9,926 nucleotides of DNA. Origin: Arenimonas sp. (GTDB lineage: Bacteria; Pseudomonadota; Gammaproteobacteria; Xanthomonadales; Xanthomonadaceae). The notes beneath the pieces are model-generated. The model had not been told where the DNA came from. It saw only the letters and a list, made by a program, of their open reading frames with translations, and searched no databases. Below are positions 1-7,194 of the stretch, one piece after another. Where the stretch lies: positions 12,174 through 22,099 of the forward strand of contig DNNT01000035.1 in the NCBI GenBank assembly GCA_003497545.1, given 5' to 3'. The translations under genes were made by a program, and so were the position numbers. Numbering within the stretch: position 1 is the first letter of the stretch; every line of letters starts with the position of its first letter.

Positions 1-59
1 CACCGGCGGCGTGGCGCCCTGCCGCCTGTTCGGATGGTCGGCCCGTTCGTCGGGGGGCG

Positions 60-94
60 TTGGCCTTGGGGTCGGGCTTGGGGATAACTTGGCT
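60..94 (+). promoter_or_regulatory. Candidate promoter of the minor-pilin operon
   Basis: A sigma-70-like pair is visible: TTGGCC at 60-65 and GATAAC at 83-88, separated by 17 bases. Each box matches the consensus at four of six positions. Transcription would start near 95, about 25 bases before the first start codon. The same stretch also holds a GG-N10-GC spacing (GG at 80-81, GC at 92-93), the invariant core of a sigma-54 site, but the surrounding consensus is poor. Bases 1-59 show no recognisable gene end or other signal. Both readings are tentative. Confidence 0.3.
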
Positions 95-119
95 GCATCA
101 GCCTCCACGGGAAGGGAAC

Positions 120-704
120 ATGGGGCGTTTTGAAAGCAACCAGGCAACCACGGCGGCCCGGGCGGGGAGCCCGCGGCCGGCCGGTTTCACGCTGCTCGAG
201 CTGGTCATCACGGTGGCCGTGCTGGCCATCGCGCTGGGCATCGCGATCCCGAGCTTCCAGGGCATCACCAATCGCAACCGGCTCACTTCAGTCGCCAACG
301 AAGTGGTGGCGGCCATGCAGCTGACGCGCATGGAAGCCATCCGCCGCAACCAGCGCGTGCTGATGTGCCCCAGCACCAACGGCACCACCTGCAGCGGCGC
401 CAACTGGATGCGCATGATCGTGCGCGAGGCCGATGCGGCCGGCGAGGTCATCCGCGAATTCCAGTTCTCCGGCCGGGGCCTCGCCATCAAGTCCAGTTCG
501 AACGTGGACGACAACAACCAGATCGCCTTTACCTCCTCCGGCTTCGCCCGCGTGGGCGGCACCACCAACGCCGCCGGCGGCCTGTCCGTGTGCTCCACCG
601 CGCTGCCGGCGGCGGAAAACACCCGCGACGTGATGGTCGCGGTGAGCCGCATCAGCGTCGTCACCCGCAACGGCACCGCGGCCTGCACCGCGGCGACTGA
701 CTGA
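120..704 (+). CDS. fimU: GspH/FimT-family type IV minor pilin (FimU position)
   Basis: This is a minor pilin of the type IV pilus priming complex, held in the inner membrane before assembly and at the pilus tip afterwards. The protein has 194 residues from the ATG at 120, which has a good GGGAAGGG ribosome site at 109-116. An in-frame start at 60 would add 20 residues without a ribosome site. The leader is 22 residues and ends in G22, followed by mature FTLLE with the conserved Glu at +5 and a hydrophobic helix ending in IPSF. The globular part is GspH-like, with a CPSTNGTTC pair (C83, C91) and further cysteines near the C-terminus. It is the first gene of the operon, followed after 11 bases by pilV. 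In Pseudomonas fimU holds this place. Many genomes would call it fimT, so the symbol rests on position. Confidence 0.85.
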   Translation: MGRFESNQATTAARAGSPRPAGFTLLELVITVAVLAIALGIAIPSFQGITNRNRLTSVANEVVAAMQLTRMEAIRRNQRVLMCPSTNGTTCSGANWMRMIVREADAAGEVIREFQFSGRGLAIKSSSNVDDNNQIAFTSSGFARVGGTTNAAGGLSVCSTALPAAENTRDVMVAVSRISVVTRNGTAACTAATD

Positions 705-715
705 GGCCCCTGACC

Positions 716-1174
716 ATGCAAGCAAGCACCACCCACCGCGGCCGCGCCAGCCGCCAGTCCGGCGCCAGCCTGCTGGAAGTCCTGGTTTCCGTGCTCATCC
801 TGGCCATCGGCCTGCTGGGCATCGCGGCCCTTCAGTCGATCACGCTCAAGAACACCCAGAGCTCGTCCGAACGCACGGCCGCCATCATCCAGAGCTACGC
901 CATGCTCGACATGATGCGCGCCAACCGCGACCAGGCGCGCGCCGGCAACTACAACACCGGCCTGCTGTGCGAGGCGCCGGAGGATCCGGCGGCTTCCCGC
1001 GTGGCCGGCGACCTGGACCGCTGGATCGCCCAGCTCAAGCAGAGCATGGGTGATTCCGCCTGCGGCAGCATCGATTGCGGGGCGGTGGACTGTTCGGTCA
1101 CGGTGCAATGGGACGACAGTCGCGGCAGTGACGGCGATGCCGAGCAGCGAATCATCACTACGACCAGGCTCTGA
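716..1174 (+). CDS. pilV: Type IV pilus minor pilin PilV
   Basis: This minor pilin (type IV pilus modification protein PilV family, GspI-like) acts with FimU, PilW and PilX to prime pilus assembly and display PilY1. It has 152 residues. The leader ends at G16, followed by ASLLE with Glu at +5 and the typical PilV helix LVSVLILAIGLLGIAALQ. Next comes a stretch resembling the family pattern of many Ser and Ala residues and a DMMRANRD segment. The C-terminal part holds closely spaced cysteines (in SACGSIDCGAVDC) before VTVQWDD, as is usual for PilV. The start codon follows a GAGG at 703-706. The upstream gene ends in two in-frame stops, at 702 and 711. The pilV stop lies two bases before the pilW start. 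Confidence 0.92.
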   Translation: MQASTTHRGRASRQSGASLLEVLVSVLILAIGLLGIAALQSITLKNTQSSSERTAAIIQSYAMLDMMRANRDQARAGNYNTGLLCEAPEDPAASRVAGDLDRWIAQLKQSMGDSACGSIDCGAVDCSVTVQWDDSRGSDGDAEQRIITTTRL

Positions 1175-1176
1175 CC

Positions 1177-2286
1177 ATGCGTACTTTCCAGAAAAATCGC
1201 AGCGGTTTCCGGGCCCTGCAAGGCGGCTTCTCTCTGATCGAGCTGATGATCGCCATGCTGCTCGGCCTGCTGGTTGTGGCGGCCGCCGGCGGCGTGTTCA
1301 TCTCGAACAAGCGGGTGTACACCTCCACCGAAACGCTGGGCCGCATCCAGGAAAACACCCGGGTCGGCTTCGAGCTGATGTCGCGCGACCTGCGCGAGGC
1401 GGGTGGCAACCCGTGCTCCAGCGCCTCTGTCATCGTCAACCAGATGTCCAGTGGCGGCAACGACTGGTGGGCCGACTGGGGCAACGGCATCCAGGGCTAC
1501 GACGGCGACGACGCGATGGGCGGCACCACGGCCGGCATGGGCGTCTTCGGCACCGGCGTGGGCCAGCGCGTGGCCGGCACCGATGCGGTGGAAATCAATT
1601 CGGCGCTCGGCGGTGGCATCCGCGTCGTCGACCATGCCACGCCCAGCGCCGTCGTCGAAGTCAGCGACCAGGGCGACATCGTCGACAACGACGTGCTGGT
1701 CATCTGCAACATGGACTACGCCTTCATCTTCCAGGTGACCCAGCTCCCGGGCGACAACAAGATCCAGCACAACGCCGGCACCAGCCTCAACTGCGCCCAG
1801 GAGTTCCAGTTCGACGAGCCCTGCACCGGTAGCGGCGCCAGCGGCGCGTTCGGCTATTGTTTCGTGCCGGGCGCCACGCCCAGCGCGCAGTGCGTGGGCA
1901 GCAGCGAGTCGCCGGCCTACGTGGCCAAGGTGGGCTCGCTGCGCTGGTTCGTGGGCAACAATGCACGCGGCGGCACGTCGCTCTATCGCGCCATCGTCAC
2001 CAACCGCGGCAGCACGAACAACCCCGACACCCTGCTCGACAACATCGAAGTGGTGGAGGGCGTGGAGGACATGACGGTGACCTACCTCGAGCAGGGCGAA
2101 AACGCCTACACCGTCCCCGCCGGCGTCGCCGACTGGTCGCGCGTGATCGCGACCCGGATCGAGCTGGTGATGGAGGGCACGCGCGGAGCGCTGACCGGCC
2201 GCGAGATCGAAGGTACCGATGGCGAAGCGCTCACGCGCCGGATGACCCACGTCGTGGCGCTGCGCAACCGGGAGGGCACCCTGTGA
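1177..2286 (+). CDS. pilW: Type IV pilus minor pilin PilW
   Basis: PilW is the GspJ-like minor pilin of the priming complex. The protein has 369 residues. Its leader ends at G17, followed by FSLIE with Glu at +5 and a hydrophobic helix (LMIAMLLGLLVVAAAGGVF). The segment NTRVGFELMSRDLREAGG after the helix is a strong PilW-family signature. So is the C-terminal pattern DWSRVIATRIELVM, followed near the end by THVVALRNREG. The central region is rich in Gly and Asp and carries six cysteines, probably paired after export to the periplasm. It is longer than Pseudomonas PilW by roughly 90 residues, but long versions are usual in Xanthomonas relatives. The start has only a weak ribosome site (AGG at 1166-1168) and probably depends on coupling to pilV, whose stop is two bases upstream. 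Confidence 0.93.
   Translation: MRTFQKNRSGFRALQGGFSLIELMIAMLLGLLVVAAAGGVFISNKRVYTSTETLGRIQENTRVGFELMSRDLREAGGNPCSSASVIVNQMSSGGNDWWADWGNGIQGYDGDDAMGGTTAGMGVFGTGVGQRVAGTDAVEINSALGGGIRVVDHATPSAVVEVSDQGDIVDNDVLVICNMDYAFIFQVTQLPGDNKIQHNAGTSLNCAQEFQFDEPCTGSGASGAFGYCFVPGATPSAQCVGSSESPAYVAKVGSLRWFVGNNARGGTSLYRAIVTNRGSTNNPDTLLDNIEVVEGVEDMTVTYLEQGENAYTVPAGVADWSRVIATRIELVMEGTRGALTGREIEGTDGEALTRRMTHVVALRNREGTL
2271..2275 (+). promoter_or_regulatory. Ribosome binding site of pilX
   Basis: GGAGG inside the end of pilW lies seven bases before a GTG at 2283. That GTG shares bases with the pilW stop (GTGA). This fixes the pilX start, because no in-frame ATG precedes the prepilin leader cleavage site. An ATG at 2320 is out of frame. 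Confidence 0.75.
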
Positions 2287-2834
2287 AGCCGACCATCTCC
2301 AACCTGCGCCGGCGCCAGCATGGCATCACCCTGGTAGTCGTGTTGCTGCTGCTCGTCATCGTCACCCTGCTGGGCCTGGCTGCCATGCGCGGCACGGTGA
2401 TGCAGGAGCGCATGAGCGGCAACGCCGCGGCGCGCAGCATCGCTTTCCAGACCGCTGAATCGCTGCTGCGCGAGGCCGAGTCGCTGGCTGCCGGCAGGCC
2501 GAGCATGCCCGCATCGGGATGCAGCAATGGCCTGTGCGCGATGGCCGATCCGGGCGAGCCCTCTGCCTGGGAGGCGGACGGCTTCTGGACCACCGCCGGG
2601 GGCTACCGGTCCTCCACGGCGCTCGAGACCGGCAACATCGAAGCCGCGCGCTATGTCGTGGAAGACATGGGCGAGGGCATCGGTGGCCCCTCCGAATGCA
2701 CCAGCGACATCGACCTTTCCGCCCCGACCTGCACGTCCACCGGCGGTGGCGCGAACAACTACCGCATCACCGCCTTCGTCCAGATGGACAACGGCGCGCA
2801 GGTGATGCTCCAGTCTGCTTACCAGGTGCCGTAA
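2283..2834 (+). CDS. pilX: Type IV pilus assembly protein PilX
   Basis: PilX is the fourth minor pilin of the priming complex, comparable with GspK of type II secretion, and is thought to sit at or near the tip. The protein has 183 residues from a GTG start that overlaps the pilW stop by four bases, behind a strong GGAGG. The leader ends at G14 and is followed by ITLVVVLLLLVIVTLLGLAA. The PilX N-domain signature is clear: MRGTVMQERMSGNAAAR, then AFQTAESLLREAE. The usual Glu at +5 is absent, with Val in its place, as in GspK-type pilins. Four cysteines lie in the periplasmic part. The end, NNYRITAFVQMDNGAQVMLQ, fits the family's last strand. It is certain as PilX by motif and order. Confidence 0.92.
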   Translation: MKPTISNLRRRQHGITLVVVLLLLVIVTLLGLAAMRGTVMQERMSGNAAARSIAFQTAESLLREAESLAAGRPSMPASGCSNGLCAMADPGEPSAWEADGFWTTAGGYRSSTALETGNIEAARYVVEDMGEGIGGPSECTSDIDLSAPTCTSTGGGANNYRITAFVQMDNGAQVMLQSAYQVP

Positions 2835-2838
2835 CGGC

Positions 2839-2844
2839 AGGTGA
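2839..2844 (+). promoter_or_regulatory. Ribosome binding site that sets the pilY1 start
   Basis: AGGTGA lies five bases before the ATG at 2850. The same bases contain an in-frame GTG at 2841 that could add three residues, but nothing like a ribosome site stands at the right distance from it. I therefore place the pilY1 start at 2850. Confidence 0.6.
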
Positions 2845-2849
2845 CCCGC

Positions 2850-5800
2850 ATGAACACGCAAACCGCCCCGCAGTTCCGCAAGCGTTCCCTGCCCGCGCTG
2901 GCCGCCTTCGCGGCCACGCTGCTGGCCTTGCCGGTGTCCTCGGTGATGGCGCAGAGCTTCCCGTCCTACCCGCTGCAAACCGGCGCGGGCGACGTGGAGC
3001 CGAACATCATGTTCGTGCTCGACGACTCGGGCTCGATGGCCTTCGAGGAAATGCCCAACCCGGACGTCAGCACCATTTGCCGTCGTTCCAGCCGCGGCAG
3101 TTGCCAGGACAACACAATTACCGACAACACCTACGTCGGTAACACCGTGTATTACAACCCATTCGTCAACTACCAGCCCTGGCAGGCGTCCGACGGCCAG
3201 CGCATGACCGGCGGCACCTCGCTGACCTCCGTGTTCGGTTCGTTCAACTTCGCCGGTCCGGGCACGGGCGAGGAATTCGACACCATCGACCTCACCGACA
3301 GCGCCGACTGCGAGAACTACGACCGCAACAGCAACAGCACCACCGTTTGCGGCGGAACGCAGACCTTCTACGTCCCGAAGGATCCCAGCCAGACCTCCGC
3401 GACCTACCTGCGGGAAACAACGAACTACTATCGCTACCAGATCCGGCTGTACGAGGGCGCGCCGCGAATCATCCGCAGCGAGCTCGTCGCGGGCGGTGGC
3501 TATGGCGACTTCCCGCCGATCGTCAGCACTGAAACGGTGGTCGACGACCGCATCGCAAGTTGGGACAACGAAGATTTCGGTCGCAACGATTCGGGCAACT
3601 ATGAGTTCGATCTCGATTTCGACGTGACCACCCTCCGGGCCCAGTTGAGGGGCAACGATCCCAATGCCCAGTTGTTCCTGCAGCAGCGCATCGGGAACAG
3701 CTGGGTCACGGTCTGCCAGGGTGCGAACCTCACGACCGATCCCGGGCGGACGAGCAATGAAGACTGCTCCGTGGCGAACGCGGAAGCCGACAACTACCGT
3801 GTCCGCGTGACGACGCCGAATGGGCAATACGACGGCGCTGACAACGTCGACATCGACGTCTTCGCGACCTATGAGCGCGAAACCACCACCCCGCAGGACA
3901 CCGGCTGCAGCGTGGTCGGCAGCACCACCTACGCCTGGGGCAACTGCCGTTTCGCTGTGCCCACCACGGACCGCACCCAGGAGTCGGCGGAGTTCACCAA
4001 CTTCGCGACCTGGTTCTCCTACCACCGCACCCGCATGAAGACGGCCAAGGCTGGCGCCAGCGAGGCGTTCAACGACCTTGGCGACAACGTGCGCGTGGGC
4101 TACCGCACGATCTGGAGCCGCAGCAACTTCGACATCCCGGTCGGCGATGGCAACAATGGTGTGTTCGAGGGTACCTCGCGGGATACGTGGTTCAGCCGCC
4201 TGTTTGGCGCCCGTGGCCGCAGCAGCACGCCGCTGCGCGCCGCGTTGTACGACACCGGCGAGTACTTCTCGCTCGACACCGCCGAAGGCCCCTATGGCCC
4301 GGCGGCTACCGACGACCAGCTTGAGTGCCGGCAGAACTTCGCCATCCTGACCACCGACGGCTACTGGAACGGCAGCATCGATTCCCGCAGCATCGGCGAC
4401 CAGGACGGCACCAGCGGCGCCAACATCCTCAATCCCGAGGACAACACCAATACGGTGCGTTACACCCGCACCCACCCCTACCGCGACACGGCCAGCAGCA
4501 CGAACTACAGCGACACGCTGGCCGACGTGGCGATGAAGTACTGGAAGACCGACCTGCGGCCGGACCAGGACAACATCATGCCGACCAGCACGTCGAACCC
4601 GGCGTTCTGGCAGCACATGGTGACCTTCGGCATCTCCATCGGCCTGAAGGGCACCGTGGACCAGGGGTCCGTGGCCGAAATCCTGCGTGATGGCCGTCCC
4701 CGCATCAATGGTACGGCGGTGGACTGGCCGGATCCCATGGATGGCGAGAACGCCGAACGCATCGACGACCTGCTGCATGCCGCGGTCAACGGCCATGGCG
4801 AGTTCATCGCCGCCAACAACGCCGAGACCTTCAGCACCGCGCTGAGCGGCGTGCTGGGCATCATCCAGTCGCGCCTGGCGTCCGGCTCCAACGTGGCCAC
4901 CAACAGCACCACCTTCCAGTCCGACACCCGCATGTACCAGGCGACCTACCGCTCGGGCGTGTGGACCGGCGACCTGGTGGCGCGCGACGTGACCGCCTCG
5001 GGCGGCATCAGCAACACCGAAGCCTGGCGCGTGACCACGCGCATCGACGCCACCTACGACAACAACCAGTCCGGCGACGATTTCCACAATCGCGACGTGC
5101 TGACCTGGAGCGGTACCGGCGGCGCCACCTTCCCCACGACCGCCCAGGCCACCGCGCTGGCGCGAAGCACCGGGCCCGCCGTGGTCACCGGCGCAAACAA
5201 CGCGGCCTACATCAAGGGCGACCAGTCGCTCGAGATCGCCAGCGGCGGCGTGCTGCGCAGCCGCACCACGGTGTTCGGCGACATCATCAACTCCTCTCCG
5301 TTCTACATCCGCGACTCCGAGCACATCTTCGTCGGCGCCAACGACGGCATGCTGCACGCCATCGATGCGCTCACGGGCAACGTGACCTTCTCCTACGTGC
5401 CCGCGGTCCTGAACTGGAGCAAGCTGGCGAGCATCAGCGACCCGGCCTACACCCACGGCTTCTTCGTGGACGGCCCGGTGCAGGTGTCGAGCTACCGCCT
5501 GGTTTCGGGTACCAACTACCTGGTGGGCACCCTGGGCCGCGGTGGCAAGGGCGCCTTCGCGCTCGATGTCTCCGACCCGGATTCGATGGCCAATGGCGAC
5601 GTCCTCTGGGACAAGACCGCGGCCACCGACGCCGACATGGGCTACGTCACCGGCCTGCCGCTGATCGTCAAGGGCAACAACGACGAGATCCTCGCCGTCG
5701 TCCCGAACGGCATCGACAGCACCAACGGAAACGCGGTGCTGTACATCTACGACGTGACCGACGGCAGCCAGATCGCCAAGCTCAACACCGGCGTTGGCGG

Positions 5801-6704
5801 CGGCAACGGCCTGGCCTCGCCGCGCGCGGCCGACATCAACGCCGACGGCAAGGCGGATTACATCTACGCCGGCGACCTGAAGGGCAACATCTGGAAGTTC
5901 GACGTCACTTCCACGGATGACAACGACTGGGCGGTCGCCCTCGAAGGCGAACCCCTGTTCACCGCCACCGATGCCGACGGCAATCCGCAGCCGATCACCG
6001 GCGGCCTTGCCCTGGCCCGCGAGTCGGCCAACCCGCGCATCTGGATCACGTTCGGTACGGGGCGCCTGATCAGCATCAGCGACATGGCGTCCACCGACGT
6101 CCAGACCTGGTACGGCATCATCGACAACAACAGCACCGTCATCGAGGGTCGCGACGACCTCACCGAGCGCGAGATCGCGATCGTCGGCACCAATGCACAG
6201 GGCCGCAGCGTCCGTGCCTTCGAGGAATACGATCCGCTGCCCGTGAACTCGCGCGGCTGGTACGTCGACCTGGATGAACCGACCCCGGGCGAGCGCGTGG
6301 TCAGCGGCGCCCGCGTGAATGGCCGCGCCGCCTTCATCTCGAGCGTGATCCCCTCCGAGGGCAATGGCTGCGAGGCCGGCGGCAGTGGCTACCTCAACGC
6401 CATCGATGTCTTCACCGGCACCAGCCCGGAGGGTGCGGATGGCGGCGGCAGCTCCTCGTCCTTCTTCGACATCGACCGCAGCGGCTCCGGCTCCAACGAC
6501 ACCGTCACCGATGGCGACACGACGCTCCCGGTGGGCTCGGTGGACCTCGGCGTCGGCATGCCGACCGAGTCGAGCCAGATCGACGACCTCGTGCTGGTCT
6601 GCGGCTCGGACGGCACCTGCGAAGAGGTGCCTGCCTCGCCCCAGACCGGGGGTCCCGGCTCGCCGCGCCGCATGTCCTGGCGTGAACTGTACGGAGAGGA
6701 TTGA
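2850..6704 (+). CDS. pilY1: Type IV pilus tip adhesin / biogenesis factor PilY1
   Basis: PilY1 is a large secreted protein carried on the pilus tip by the minor pilins. In known members it serves adhesion, pilus extension control, twitching and surface sensing. It has 1284 residues from the ATG at 2850. A Sec signal peptide (RKR, then a hydrophobic run) likely ends at A34 (VMA/QS). A von Willebrand A-like domain begins with the MIDAS motif DDSGS (D58, S60, S62). It is completed far downstream by T460 (in STPLRAAL) and D503 (in AILTTDGYW). Between these parts, about residues 198-345 form an extra beta-rich module that resembles a PPC domain (see findings). The C-terminal half, from about residue 808 (VFGDIINSSPFYI), is the Neisseria PilC-type beta-propeller. 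It contains the EF-hand-like calcium loop DINADGKAD (D995 to D1003), followed by YIYAGDLKGNIWKFD. The protein ends in a Ser/Gly/Asp-rich tail and RRMSWREL. pilE follows after three bases. Confidence 0.95.
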   Translation: MNTQTAPQFRKRSLPALAAFAATLLALPVSSVMAQSFPSYPLQTGAGDVEPNIMFVLDDSGSMAFEEMPNPDVSTICRRSSRGSCQDNTITDNTYVGNTVYYNPFVNYQPWQASDGQRMTGGTSLTSVFGSFNFAGPGTGEEFDTIDLTDSADCENYDRNSNSTTVCGGTQTFYVPKDPSQTSATYLRETTNYYRYQIRLYEGAPRIIRSELVAGGGYGDFPPIVSTETVVDDRIASWDNEDFGRNDSGNYEFDLDFDVTTLRAQLRGNDPNAQLFLQQRIGNSWVTVCQGANLTTDPGRTSNEDCSVANAEADNYRVRVTTPNGQYDGADNVDIDVFATYERETTTPQDTGCSVVGSTTYAWGNCRFAVPTTDRTQESAEFTNFATWFSYHRTRMKTAKAGASEAFNDLGDNVRVGYRTIWSRSNFDIPVGDGNNGVFEGTSRDTWFSRLFGARGRSSTPLRAALYDTGEYFSLDTAEGPYGPAATDDQLECRQNFAILTTDGYWNGSIDSRSIGDQDGTSGANILNPEDNTNTVRYTRTHPYRDTASSTNYSDTLADVAMKYWKTDLRPDQDNIMPTSTSNPAFWQHMVTFGISIGLKGTVDQGSVAEILRDGRPRINGTAVDWPDPMDGENAERIDDLLHAAVNGHGEFIAANNAETFSTALSGVLGIIQSRLASGSNVATNSTTFQSDTRMYQATYRSGVWTGDLVARDVTASGGISNTEAWRVTTRIDATYDNNQSGDDFHNRDVLTWSGTGGATFPTTAQATALARSTGPAVVTGANNAAYIKGDQSLEIASGGVLRSRTTVFGDIINSSPFYIRDSEHIFVGANDGMLHAIDALTGNVTFSYVPAVLNWSKLASISDPAYTHGFFVDGPVQVSSYRLVSGTNYLVGTLGRGGKGAFALDVSDPDSMANGDVLWDKTAATDADMGYVTGLPLIVKGNNDEILAVVPNGIDSTNGNAVLYIYDVTDGSQIAKLNTGVGGGNGLASPRAADINADGKADYIYAGDLKGNIWKFDVTSTDDNDWAVALEGEPLFTATDADGNPQPITGGLALARESANPRIWITFGTGRLISISDMASTDVQTWYGIIDNNSTVIEGRDDLTEREIAIVGTNAQGRSVRAFEEYDPLPVNSRGWYVDLDEPTPGERVVSGARVNGRAAFISSVIPSEGNGCEAGGSGYLNAIDVFTGTSPEGADGGGSSSSFFDIDRSGSGSNDTVTDGDTTLPVGSVDLGVGMPTESSQIDDLVLVCGSDGTCEEVPASPQTGGPGSPRRMSWRELYGED
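6693..6700 (+). promoter_or_regulatory. Ribosome binding site of pilE
   Basis: GGAGAGGA lies seven bases before the pilE ATG and inside the last codons of pilY1. It is a strong site, which suggests that pilE is translated well even though it is the last gene of the operon. Confidence 0.7.
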
Positions 6705-6707
6705 CCG

Positions 6708-7130
6708 ATGACCCTGCATAACGACAAGGCGCGTGGTTTCACGCTGATCGAGCTGATGATCGCCGTGGCGATCATCGCGGTGCTCGCCGCCATCGCCTAT
6801 CCGTCCTACGTGAACTACGTGACCAATACCCGGCGGGCGGCGGCTGCGGCCTGCCTGACGGAGATGTCGCAGTTCATGGAGCGCTATTACACGACCAACA
6901 TGAGCTACGTCGGCTCGAAGGCCGCCCGCCAGGAATCGAGCTGCGAGCAGGAGTTGGAGTTGTTCTACGATTTCGACGTGGTGGGTGACCCGACGGCCTC
7001 GGCCTTCAGCATCACGGCTACGCCGAAGGGAATCCAGGAAGACCGGGACACCAAATGCGGCACGCTGGGCCTGAACCAGATCGGCGCCAAGACCGAAACG
7101 GGTTCGGGTACGCCGGTCGACTGCTGGTAA
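6708..7130 (+). CDS. pilE: Type IV minor pilin PilE
   Basis: PilE is a pilin-like protein of the ComP/PilE type (the Pseudomonas minor pilin). In that system it links the FimU-PilV-PilW-PilX-PilY1 tip complex to the major pilin fibre. It has 140 residues. A 10-residue leader ends at G10, followed by FTLIE with Glu at +5 and the long hydrophobic helix ending in AYPSY. The family pattern RRAAAAACLTEMSQFMERYY follows the helix. Four cysteines (C49, C79, C117, C139) could form two disulphides, the last closing the usual C-terminal loop. TKCGTLGLNQIGAKT is a strong family marker. Despite the shared symbol, this is not the main pilin, because it sits at the end of the minor-pilin operon. A terminator follows 25 bases after the stop. 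Confidence 0.93.
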   Translation: MTLHNDKARGFTLIELMIAVAIIAVLAAIAYPSYVNYVTNTRRAAAAACLTEMSQFMERYYTTNMSYVGSKAARQESSCEQELELFYDFDVVGDPTASAFSITATPKGIQEDRDTKCGTLGLNQIGAKTETGSGTPVDCW

Positions 7131-7155
7131 CCCTTCCGCAGGGCAAGGGCAAAAG

Positions 7156-7185
7156 AAAAAGGCTCGCATCGCTGCGAGCCTTTTT
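7156..7185. terminator. Bidirectional Rho-independent terminator
   Basis: A 13-base-pair perfect inverted repeat has arms at 7156-7168 and 7173-7185 and a four-base loop (TCGC). The inner part, GGCTCGCA against TGCGAGCC, is flanked by five A on the left and five T on the right. It therefore ends in a T run when read on either strand. On the plus strand it ends the pil operon. On the minus strand it ends the tRNA-Asn transcript, starting 10 bases beyond the tRNA 3' end. Confidence 0.9.
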
Positions 7186-7194
7186 CATTTCATC

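Noticed and set aside
60..119. Upstream extension of the first pilin to an in-frame start at 60
   Set aside because: It would give a 42-residue leader with no ribosome site, and it falls on the candidate promoter. The ATG at 120 has a good site and a normal leader.
949..2250. Long minus-strand frames over pilV and pilW
   Set aside because: They are antisense to clear pilins, have no recognisable domain and share the biased composition expected of shadow frames.
2841..2849. GTG start of pilY1 at 2841
   Set aside because: No ribosome site lies at a proper distance upstream, and the GTG itself is part of the AGGTGA that serves the ATG at 2850. The difference is only three residues.
2106..7169. 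A 1687-codon open frame on the minus strand across pilX, pilY1 and pilE
   Set aside because: It is a by-product of GC-rich third positions in the plus-strand genes. Its product is a low-complexity run of Ala, Gly, Val, Arg and His without any domain, and the plus strand holds unmistakable genes throughout.
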